NCBI GenBank assembly: GCA_028280715.1
Contig: JANQLG010000050.1
Coordinates: forward strand, 124,001-188,000
DNA from: Spongiibacteraceae bacterium
GTDB lineage: Bacteria > Pseudomonadota > Gammaproteobacteria > Pseudomonadales > Dasaniaceae
Length of the DNA stretch: 64,000 nt
Direction: 5' to 3'
Below the pieces are notes generated by a model. That model ran no database searches. It saw only the letters and a list, made by a program, of their open reading frames with translations, and had not been told where the DNA came from. Below, in pieces: positions 55,578 to 64,000 of this stretch (its first letter is position 1; every line of letters begins with the position of its first letter). The translations under genes were made by a program, and so were the position numbers.

Positions 55578-56522
55578 TTACCGCAAACGGATATTATCCA
55601 AATAAAGTTCTCTGTTCTTTTTCTGCTTTACAGAAAAGAGCATAATTTTGGATATTTCCTGAAGATCCATAAGTCTGCCACTGGGCGCTTGTACAATATC
55701 ATCAATATCAATCGACACTTGATTCCAACCCTTAGACAAATTTATTGAACGATTAAAACGGTCACCAAACCGTTGATTATGTTGGCGGTCATTTATTCTC
55801 ACTGTTAACTGCAACATCGTCTGGTGCGGATTAAAGATATCCATCAACAAATAGTTATATTCTCGCCAATCTGCAGGAAAATAGTCAAAGGATACACCTG
55901 GGTATTGTTCATTCTCTGCCAGCGAAACCTTCAATGAAAATTGACCCAAAGTAGCCAAATTTGCGTTCTGCTCTCCAGCAGACCAGCGTTGCAATTCCAG
56001 TGCATGTTCAAAATCAGCTAACAAAGGAAATTGTTGACTTGCTCTATGTTCATCCAATAATGCTTGCGACAACGGATAAAGCTGCCATAACAATATAAGT
56101 AACAAGAGAGCTTTTGATGACCATTTAAGTCTTGAATTTAACTGATTGCGCCAGCTCCTGATAAAGAATAATCCCAGTAAAGAACCGATAAGGTTCTTAA
56201 CCAAATCCATGATATCCATTTCTCTATTAACAGCCAAACCCTGAGCCAACTCAATAACGATACCAACAATAAGAACTATTAACAGAACAATCACTAACTG
56301 AGAAAAATAATGTCGCTGTTGCAATCCTTTCCAATAAAAATGTAAACAGTAGGTAAATAGTGCAAAGAAACCTATATGACCCAAATTCCAAATTAAACGC
56401 AAAGAACGTGCAGGATGACTACCGGGGCCAAAATAGAAAAACAGCGGAAACATCAGCAGCAATAATGTTGCTGCGATAACAGGCAATTTAGCGTCTGTTG
56501 ATAACGTAGCTGATTTGGACAA
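55578..56522 (-). CDS. VanZ-family membrane protein fused to a carbohydrate-binding-like domain
   Basis: A 314-residue protein. The N-terminal half (about 1-165) has five helices and the VanZ signature GIVIELAQGLAVNREMDIMDLVKNLIGSLLG. The C-terminal half (about 180-314) is a beta-rich domain: FSLKVSLAENEQYPGVSF, NYLLMDIFNP, KGWNQVSIDIDDI, ending ELYLDNIRL, which resembles CIA30/CBM11-type carbohydrate-binding domains. Function is unknown; cell-envelope or polysaccharide-related roles fit. The start is TTG at 56522, with a weak ribosome site. It is 100 bases after the hnoD-like gene on the same strand. Confidence 0.75.
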   Translation of the reverse strand: MSKSATLSTDAKLPVIAATLLLLMFPLFFYFGPGSHPARSLRLIWNLGHIGFFALFTYCLHFYWKGLQQRHYFSQLVIVLLIVLIVGIVIELAQGLAVNREMDIMDLVKNLIGSLLGLFFIRSWRNQLNSRLKWSSKALLLLILLWQLYPLSQALLDEHRASQQFPLLADFEHALELQRWSAGEQNANLATLGQFSLKVSLAENEQYPGVSFDYFPADWREYNYLLMDIFNPHQTMLQLTVRINDRQHNQRFGDRFNRSINLSKGWNQVSIDIDDIVQAPSGRLMDLQEISKIMLFSVKQKKNRELYLDNIRLR

Positions 56523-56621
56523 TTTGGTGATTCTCTAGGGATGATTACAACCAATTACTGACGATATTTTAAATCATGCAGAGAAAAAACACAGCGAAAT
56601 ATCGGTTAGTTGACATCAACC

Positions 56622-57950
56622 TCAACTACATTTTTCCTCTATTACATTGTCAGGTTCAAGCACATAGAAATTTAGTTCTTCAGCGTTTTTCTCTTCCAAA
56701 TTCATCAATTTTTGAATTAAGTCATCATCCAAAACAGCACCCTTGGCTAACAACAACATATCACTTGTATTTACTAAGTCTCTACTCAACACCATGCCTG
56801 AAACAAGTTGTTTAGACCACACACGAATTTCATTTGACTGTCCTGCCTCTATATTGTCAGCCAATGTAACTTTTAGCGCTTCTACTACATCTGCATCGTA
56901 GTATTCACCTGATCTTGATTCTATATAGCCCAGGGCTTCATTCGAGGACAAGCTCTCGCTTCGCATTCTTCCGTTGACTAATTCTATATATTCATTTGCA
57001 ACGATTAAAACCTGTGACACTAACGATAACTGGTTACCAAAATCCTTATTAGGAAAACCCTTACCATTTAAATACTCCTTATGCTGAGCAATAATTGCTG
57101 CTGCTTTTTTTAGCGGTGGAATACCCATCAAAAGCGTACTACCTACTAAAGGGTATTGTTCATATTGCTGTCGCTGTGCATTGGTCAATTGATCAATCGG
57201 TATAGTTAGAAGGTCATCTGATAAACTTAACAGCCCTATATAGCGGAGCTTGGTTGCATAGTATAAAACCGACTGTTCCTTTTTCTCGATATTTAATTTT
57301 TCTCCTATAAATTTAACCAACTGTATAATGTCCGTTTTTTGATCATGCTGAGACATGCCTTTTGTATCTAATAAACTTGAAAATAGGTCAATTGTATACC
57401 GATACATTTTTTGTAAATTTTCATGACTATGCTCAAGCTGACTTGTCCTCTCCTTAACTTTTTCCTCCAGAGATTCATTCACCTGTTTTAATTGCTCGTT
57501 TTGCTGCTTAATAAGATCCTGCAAATAAGTATTATGTTTTTTTAAGTCCATTAGGGAGAGACTTCTCTCTACCAATTCAATCAACTTTTCATCATCCCAG
57601 GGTTTATCAACATAATGACTGATCCGGCCCAAGTTAACGGCATCTATCGTCGCCTGCATATCGGCATAACCGGTTAACAATATCCGCTCAGTTTCTGGAT
57701 ATTTCTCCGCCACAATGGCTAAAAACTCTGGACCAGTCATATTGGGCATTCTTGCATCAGAGATAATCAAATCGACCGTATTTTCCTCTAATTTTTCCAG
57801 ACCTTCCTGGCCGCTGTTGGCAATAATCACTTCACAATCTAACTTACGAAAAAGTCGACGTAATGCCGATAATACGCTGGACTCATCATCAACCAACAAC
57901 ATCGAAGGAGAATGTTGATAATCAATTGCACTTACTGTTTGGTCATTCAT
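56622..57950 (-). CDS. hnoD: Response regulator with degenerate HD-GYP domain (HnoD-like)
   Basis: A 442-residue REC-HD-GYP protein. REC spans about 15-130, with MLLVDDE and phospho-acceptor Asp65 in LIISDARMPNM. A coiled coil (about 135-180) leads to an HD-GYP domain that has lost key residues: the HD dyad region reads TKLRYIGLLSL where LHDIGK is expected, and the later motif is AQHKEYLNGKGFP rather than HHERxxGxGYP. In Shewanella NO signalling, HnoD is such an inactive HD-GYP regulator that inhibits the HnoB phosphodiesterase in a phosphorylation-dependent way. Located four bases after the kinase gene, with GGAG for its ATG. The symbol is by family and context. Confidence 0.82.
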   Translation of the reverse strand: MNDQTVSAIDYQHSPSMLLVDDESSVLSALRRLFRKLDCEVIIANSGQEGLEKLEENTVDLIISDARMPNMTGPEFLAIVAEKYPETERILLTGYADMQATIDAVNLGRISHYVDKPWDDEKLIELVERSLSLMDLKKHNTYLQDLIKQQNEQLKQVNESLEEKVKERTSQLEHSHENLQKMYRYTIDLFSSLLDTKGMSQHDQKTDIIQLVKFIGEKLNIEKKEQSVLYYATKLRYIGLLSLSDDLLTIPIDQLTNAQRQQYEQYPLVGSTLLMGIPPLKKAAAIIAQHKEYLNGKGFPNKDFGNQLSLVSQVLIVANEYIELVNGRMRSESLSSNEALGYIESRSGEYYDADVVEALKVTLADNIEAGQSNEIRVWSKQLVSGMVLSRDLVNTSDMLLLAKGAVLDDDLIQKLMNLEEKNAEELNFYVLEPDNVIEEKCS

Positions 57951-57954
57951 TGAC

Positions 57955-59505
57955 TCACTCCATATTTATGCCAGTATCAATTTCATCGGCCTCGTTATAA
58001 GGCAACCAAATATAAAATTCGGTACCCTTACCCACTTCAGATTTAACATTGATGATGCCACCATGATCTTCGATAATGCCGTAGGAAATCGATAACCCTA
58101 AACCGGTTCCAACGCCAATCTCTTTGGTGGTAAAAAAAGGATCAAAAATTGTATCGAGATATTTTTGATCAATACCGCAACCAGTATCGGCAATAGTGAT
58201 AGCAGCCCCTTCATTTTCTTCAAAAACGGTTATTGTGATATCACCATCATCTTCGATAGCTTGAGCAGCATTAATCAGGATATTGAGAAAAACCTGTGTA
58301 AGTTCTCCGCTGTTCGCATTGAACACCTTAACTTGCTCCAGACTTTTGTTAATATTAACTGTGTATTTCAACTCGTTATTTGCCAGCTTCAACGCTTCTT
58401 CAACAATATCGCAAATATTGCATGGCTCTTTCGTATTATCAGATTGCCTGGCAAAACGCTTGAGCCCCCCAACAATATCTACCACGCGTTCTATTCCTTG
58501 CTGAGATTCTTTTAACAACACAGAACTGTCTTCTAACAAAAACTCCATATCAACAGACTGCCAATTAGCATCAAGTTTTTTTGCTACATTGATAAGGGCA
58601 TCATTTCCACTTTTTTCCGATAATCCGATAATCTGCTTCGAATCTCGAATGTACTGTTCAAAATTTTCAATATAATCCACTAGCGAGCCAATATTACTTT
58701 TAATAAATCCCATCGGATTATTAATTTCATGCGCAATACCTGCCGATAGCTGTCCAACAGAGGCCATTTTCTCTGACTGAATAAGTTGCTTCTGCGCCTT
58801 TTTAAGCGCGTCATTTGTAACTTTTATTTCTTCATAGCTCTCTCTTAACTTATCTTCTTGATGACGATGCTCAATCATAATACCCAGTTGTTGCATGGCA
58901 TCATGGAATAGCTGAACGAATAGTCGCTGATCAGGTTTAATTTTTTCTGTAAACAAATAAATAACACCCGCCATATGTTCAAGACTGAAAATAGGCAAGG
59001 CAATGACTTCATTAATTTCAAACCGAAGCAGAATTTTTTTAGCATTATCATCAGTAATATTTCGTACATCTTCGCTCCGATGAAACTGCTTTTTTTCCGA
59101 CACATAGCAAGACAATGCATTCATCAACTCATCAAATGGCGATTGTTTAAATGTTTCTTTAAGGGTTCCCTCAATAACAAACTCATCATTAATAACCACT
59201 TCAGATCGATAACTACCAATTCTGGGATCAAAAGAATAGTGATCAAAGTATCCAAATGGCATTTTGGCAGTCGACAGCATTTCACGAATAATGATAGGCA
59301 AAAAGTTTCTTAGCTTTTGTCGTTCACTACCATAGCGATTAATACTCATTAGGAAGTTATTTTTGAGCAATGCCTCATTCAGACTATCAACATTTTCTGA
59401 CAGTTCCTGATTGGCAAAATAGAGTTCTCTGCTTTTCCCCTCTAAGAGCTGCTCGGCTTTTTTTCGCGCAGCTCTTTCACGGTGAAATGCTGATTCAAAA
59501 TCCAT
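57955..59505 (-). CDS. hnoK: Soluble histidine kinase of the H-NOX system (HnoK-like)
   Basis: A 516-residue cytoplasmic histidine kinase. An N-terminal coiled coil (1-55), a GAF-like domain (about 65-225, ALPIFSLEHMAGVIYLFTEK), a second coil, then SVGQLSAGIAHEINNPMGFI with the phospho-histidine near residue 265. The HATPase follows (VFLNILINAAQAIEDDG, ADTGCGID, GVGTGLGLSI). It lies ten bases after the H-NOX gene, the pairing in which H-NOX controls kinase autophosphorylation according to NO. I chose ATG at 59505; a longer frame reads into the H-NOX gene. It probably phosphorylates all three regulators of this cluster. Confidence 0.87.
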   Translation of the reverse strand: MDFESAFHRERAARKKAEQLLEGKSRELYFANQELSENVDSLNEALLKNNFLMSINRYGSERQKLRNFLPIIIREMLSTAKMPFGYFDHYSFDPRIGSYRSEVVINDEFVIEGTLKETFKQSPFDELMNALSCYVSEKKQFHRSEDVRNITDDNAKKILLRFEINEVIALPIFSLEHMAGVIYLFTEKIKPDQRLFVQLFHDAMQQLGIMIEHRHQEDKLRESYEEIKVTNDALKKAQKQLIQSEKMASVGQLSAGIAHEINNPMGFIKSNIGSLVDYIENFEQYIRDSKQIIGLSEKSGNDALINVAKKLDANWQSVDMEFLLEDSSVLLKESQQGIERVVDIVGGLKRFARQSDNTKEPCNICDIVEEALKLANNELKYTVNINKSLEQVKVFNANSGELTQVFLNILINAAQAIEDDGDITITVFEENEGAAITIADTGCGIDQKYLDTIFDPFFTTKEIGVGTGLGLSISYGIIEDHGGIINVKSEVGKGTEFYIWLPYNEADEIDTGINME

Positions 59506-59515
59506 ATGGTCACCG

Positions 59516-60061
59516 TTAATTTTCCTGAGTAATGACCAAAATGCAGTGATCGCTACCCTCATGCATACAACATTCATGAGAAATATTTATCGTATCGCCA
59601 AATTTTTCAGCCGCTTTATGAATGAGGCCTATAGCTAGCAAACAGAGCTTTCTGGGCGACTGATAATGCATTTTTAGTTGTTGATCGGTTTTTTCAGTCA
59701 CGACTAATTTAGGCGTAATTGCATCCGGGTATAATTTTCCAACTTCGACATGAATCACAGAATCGACAGCCTCAAGCAGCGACCAGAGATCAGAATAATT
59801 CATCATGGACTCGGGCATACTGTGGGCCAGGGCTGGGAATAAGTAACCACCAAAGGATTCGACTAAATCAGGGACGGGCGTCCCGGTATAATTAGATAAA
59901 GCCGTCACTAACTCGATGATTTCCTGATCATCATAGGTATCTGCGCTGGTGTAAATGCCACCACTGGGCAGATTGGCCTCCTGCAAAAGCGTTTCCCAAC
60001 ATTCAAAACCAAAGGTTTCCTCAACCATTTCCTGAAATATTGTAAAGACTGCGCCTTTCAT
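59516..60061 (-). CDS. hnoX: H-NOX heme nitric-oxide sensor
   Basis: A 181-residue H-NOX (HNOB) protein. It starts MKGAVFTIFQEMVEE. The proximal heme ligand is His104 in VDSVIHVEVGKLYPDA, and the heme-propionate-binding YxSxR motif is Tyr133, Ser135 and Arg137 (HYQSPRKL). Distal-pocket residues near LCLLAIGLIH are hydrophobic, with no obvious tyrosine, as in NO-selective members that do not hold oxygen. The start ATG has AGGAG seven bases upstream. It is followed by its kinase and the HD-GYP regulator, and preceded by an HTH-REC gene. Confidence 0.92.
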   Translation of the reverse strand: MKGAVFTIFQEMVEETFGFECWETLLQEANLPSGGIYTSADTYDDQEIIELVTALSNYTGTPVPDLVESFGGYLFPALAHSMPESMMNYSDLWSLLEAVDSVIHVEVGKLYPDAITPKLVVTEKTDQQLKMHYQSPRKLCLLAIGLIHKAAEKFGDTINISHECCMHEGSDHCILVITQEN

Positions 60062-60118
60062 AATGCTTCTCCTTGGATAGCTCCTAATTGAAAAGTAGCT
60101 CAAAAACTCTATTTTTGT

Positions 60119-60697
60119 TTAACCATTTGCTCCTATTAGTTGATCAATCACTGCTATTAATTGCTTATTATCAAAGGGCTTTTCCAAGGCTACATCAGCC
60201 CCTGCCACCAGCGCTTCATTCAATGCCTTTGGGCCGGCACCAGACAGCACCACAATCTTTGTTGACGAAAAAGCTGATTCCCTGATGAACCTGATCACCT
60301 GAAAGCCATTCATTTTCGGCATCATCAAATCCAATATCATTAGCGAAGGTTTACATGCAGCCATTTCGATACCTGCCTGAAAACCGTCGTGAGCTATTTT
60401 GAAATCATAGCCCTGTTTTCTAACCACCCTGGCAACTGACTGCGCCATCTGCTCGTCATCATCAACGATCAAGATTGGGGGCTGGCCACTGTGCACATCC
60501 TGTAACGGCTCAGGTATCGGCATACCGTGTTGATGCAGAAAAGCCAGGAAATCCTCCACCTGCACTCGGTTATTACCACGCCCTGGCAATTTGTAAGCCT
60601 TCAAATAACCCTTCTCAATCCACCGAATCACTGTGCGAAGCGTGACATCGCAGTACTGGGCTATTTCTCCACTGGTTAATACTGATTTCTTTTTCAT
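60119..60697 (-). CDS. hnoC: HTH-REC response regulator (HnoC-like)
   Basis: A 192-residue protein with reversed domain order: an excisionase/MerR-type helix-turn-helix at 5-58 (SGEIAQYCDVTLRTVIRWIEKGYL, then wing KLPGRGNNRVQVEDF) followed by REC at 74-190 with ILIVDDDEQ, phospho-acceptor Asp123 in MILDLMMPKMNG, and KPF. This matches HnoC, the DNA-binding regulator of H-NOX circuits. It is the first gene of the leftward cluster, 57 bases before hnoX, and divergent from the REC-EAL gene. The intergenic gap contains a phased hexamer repeat that may be its binding site. Confidence 0.83.
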   Translation of the reverse strand: MKKKSVLTSGEIAQYCDVTLRTVIRWIEKGYLKAYKLPGRGNNRVQVEDFLAFLHQHGMPIPEPLQDVHSGQPPILIVDDDEQMAQSVARVVRKQGYDFKIAHDGFQAGIEMAACKPSLMILDLMMPKMNGFQVIRFIRESAFSSTKIVVLSGAGPKALNEALVAGADVALEKPFDNKQLIAVIDQLIGANG

Positions 60698-60740
60698 GCT
60701 TGACGATTCACTTTTTGTTAAGTATACCTAAATATACAAA

Positions 60741-60773
60741 TGTCGCAAATGTCACTTATAACTTATTTGTCGC
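60741..60773. promoter_or_regulatory. Phased TGTCGC repeats, possible operator
   Basis: TGTCGC at 60741, TGTCAC at 60750 and TGTCGC at 60768 lie nine and eighteen bases apart, each preceded by an A/T triplet. They sit in the 121-base divergent region between the HTH-REC and REC-EAL genes. A tandem binding site for the HTH-REC regulator is a reasonable guess. Confidence 0.45.
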
Positions 60774-60818
60774 TTTGTTTGCATTATTATGCACTGTATT
60801 TTTATGAGGTACATTTTT

Positions 60819-61973
60819 ATGCCTGGATCAATTTTGTTAGTCGATGATGAAGTCGCCATCACGCAGTCGCTTAAGCGCATGCTTAAAAACGATGGCCATA
60901 GTGTTTTCACAGCAAACTCCACCAACAACGCCATGCAAATTCTTGCAAATCAAGATATGGACATGGTGATCTCAGACCAACGCATGCCCCAGGAACAAGG
61001 CTGTATTTTTTTGACTGAGGTGAAACACCGCTTCCCGGAAACCATACGCATGTTAATGAGCGGGTACTGTGATTTTGCAGCGTTAAGCACCGCAGTTAAT
61101 GACGCCTCAATAGATCACTTTATTCAAAAACCCTGGGAAAATAATCAAGTCAAAGGCGTGGTGAATTCTGCACTGGAGCAACGCAGTAGAAAAATACCCA
61201 TTAAACCCTTTTTTACCAATAGGCAACACGAGCTTGCTCAAGAACTTCCAGCTGCACTGGACGACAAACACATTCAACTCTACTTTCAACCCATCTGCCA
61301 TGCCGATAACAAACAACTTTTCGGTGCAGAAATCTTGTCGCGCTGGCATCACACGGAGCAAGGCATTATCACTGCAGAGACTTTTATTCCAATCATCGGC
61401 CACAAGGGCTTACTCGGCAGTCTTTTTAAACAACAATTGCAAGAATTGTTTCTCGAACTGGGAGACTTGCTCAAGATCATGCATCTTTCTATTAATCTTC
61501 CTCCTTCGGTACTGCACAACGACGCCAACTGGGAAGAGTTATTGATGCTACTGAGAGAAACACAGAGCAATCTCGACCATCTGATTTTCGAAATTACCGA
61601 AACCGAGTTGATTTTCGATCTCGATACCACGTTACATCGCTTATCCGAATTGCGGGAGTTAGGCGTAAAAATTGCGCTCGATGATTTTTGTACCGGGTTT
61701 TCATCACTCAATTATTTGCGTCAACTACCAGTGAATATCATCAAGCTGGACAAGGCATTCACCTCCAGCATGAATCAGAACTTCCGCAGCTCTTCTATTT
61801 TATGGTCACTGATTGAACTCGCGGCAGAACTTGGCATTGATGTTATCGCTGAGGGCGTGGAATCCGAAGAGCAGGCCTATCAGTTGGAGTTTATGGGTTG
61901 CAAACTGCAGCAAGGGTATTGGCACGGCAAGCCCATGCCCAAACAAACATTTTGTGATCGACATGGAGCATAA
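60819..61973 (+). CDS. hnoB: REC-EAL response regulator, c-di-GMP phosphodiesterase (HnoB-like)
   Basis: A 384-residue protein. REC at 3-120 with ILLVDDE and Asp53 in VISDQRMP, followed by an EAL domain at about 145-380. Catalytic signatures are mostly intact: LYFQPICH, GAEILSRW (EIL instead of EAL), LSINLPPSVL, FEITETELIFD, LDDFCTGFSSLNYL (the usual glycine is cysteine), and VIAEGVESEEQ. It should degrade c-di-GMP under control of the NO-responsive kinase, and by analogy with Shewanella HnoB be opposed by the HD-GYP protein. I chose ATG at 60819, with GAGGT eight bases upstream; earlier in-frame methionines lack ribosome sites. Confidence 0.85.
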   Translation: MPGSILLVDDEVAITQSLKRMLKNDGHSVFTANSTNNAMQILANQDMDMVISDQRMPQEQGCIFLTEVKHRFPETIRMLMSGYCDFAALSTAVNDASIDHFIQKPWENNQVKGVVNSALEQRSRKIPIKPFFTNRQHELAQELPAALDDKHIQLYFQPICHADNKQLFGAEILSRWHHTEQGIITAETFIPIIGHKGLLGSLFKQQLQELFLELGDLLKIMHLSINLPPSVLHNDANWEELLMLLRETQSNLDHLIFEITETELIFDLDTTLHRLSELRELGVKIALDDFCTGFSSLNYLRQLPVNIIKLDKAFTSSMNQNFRSSSILWSLIELAAELGIDVIAEGVESEEQAYQLEFMGCKLQQGYWHGKPMPKQTFCDRHGA

Positions 61974-62063
61974 GCACAACTCAACTAACTGAGCATTTAT
62001 ACATCGACAATATTCAAATCTATTTGCCATTGACTGGGAGACTATCTAAAATCGGCAACATAT

Positions 62064-62166
62064 CTTGTCGGGGTGCCGCGATTGTCATTTTGCATTAGAA
62101 GCAATAGTCGTTGGCTGAGAGTTACCCGTATAACCTGAACTGGATAATGCCAGCGGAGGGAACAAG
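62064..62166 (+). promoter_or_regulatory. TPP riboswitch
   Basis: The thiamine pyrophosphate aptamer is clear: CTTGT (62064) pairs with ACAAG (62162) as P1, GGGGTGCC begins at 62070, followed by GGCTGAGA, ACCC, AACCTGAACTGGATAATG and CCAGCGGAGGGAAC. It lies 132 bases before thiC, its usual target. TPP binding should lower thiC expression. Confidence 0.96.
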
Positions 62167-62169
62167 TGA

Positions 62170-64000
<1,831 letters not shown>

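Overview
The window is chromosomal DNA of a Gram-negative gammaproteobacterium, most likely an aerobic marine or aquatic one. This is inferred from gene families and gene order: pepP-ubiH-ubiI, ygfB, zapA-6S RNA-fau, ilvA/rpiA, rppH-ptsP-lgt-thyA-folA, a TonB2-type energising operon, H-NOX signalling genes and a bacterial voltage-gated cation channel. I cannot assign a genus. Coding density is high. I saw no tRNA or rRNA gene, no CRISPR array, no prophage and no intact insertion sequence.

Layout. 1-8 kb: the end of hemW, ilvD with a shared terminator, then a leftward six-gene operon (DUF3450 protein, TtpC-like long ExbB, ExbB, ExbD, TonB, TPR protein). 8-17 kb: folA, thyA, lgt, a TANGO2/NRDE protein, ptsP, rppH, a HAD phosphatase, rlmI and an HDOD protein. 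17-31 kb: gcvH, an iron(III) uptake permease and lipoprotein under a near-perfect Fur box, two ubiquinone hydroxylases, pepP, ygfB, the zapA/6S RNA/fau block, ilvA and rpiA. 31-45 kb is more accessory: MATE pump, LCAT-like lipase, hybrid kinase, serine hydrolase, GlpT-type antiporter, a DUF3224 pseudogene, SDR, ion channel, dtd and pip.

45-64 kb is signalling-rich. A chemoreceptor with no recognisable sensor domain is followed by a separate membrane-anchored NIT-like sensor protein. Next comes a MotA-like/MotB-like pair whose MotB-like subunit carries seven tandem 46-residue coiled-coil repeats between its membrane helix and an OmpA-like peptidoglycan-binding domain. After typA, a second chemoreceptor, an orphan periplasmic binding protein and a VanZ fusion protein comes an apparently complete nitric-oxide circuit: H-NOX, its histidine kinase, and three response regulators (REC-EAL, HTH-REC and REC with a degenerate HD-GYP domain). 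The window ends in thiC behind a TPP riboswitch.

The most promising candidate for an undescribed system is the MotA/MotB-like pair at 47.0-50.0 kb. It looks like an ion-driven stator but has no flagellar, Tol, Exb or Zorya partners next to it, and its repeat-built coiled coil is too long to stand straight in a normal periplasm. The H-NOX cluster is of a known type but is unusually compact, with a 9-bp-phased repeat in its divergent promoter region.
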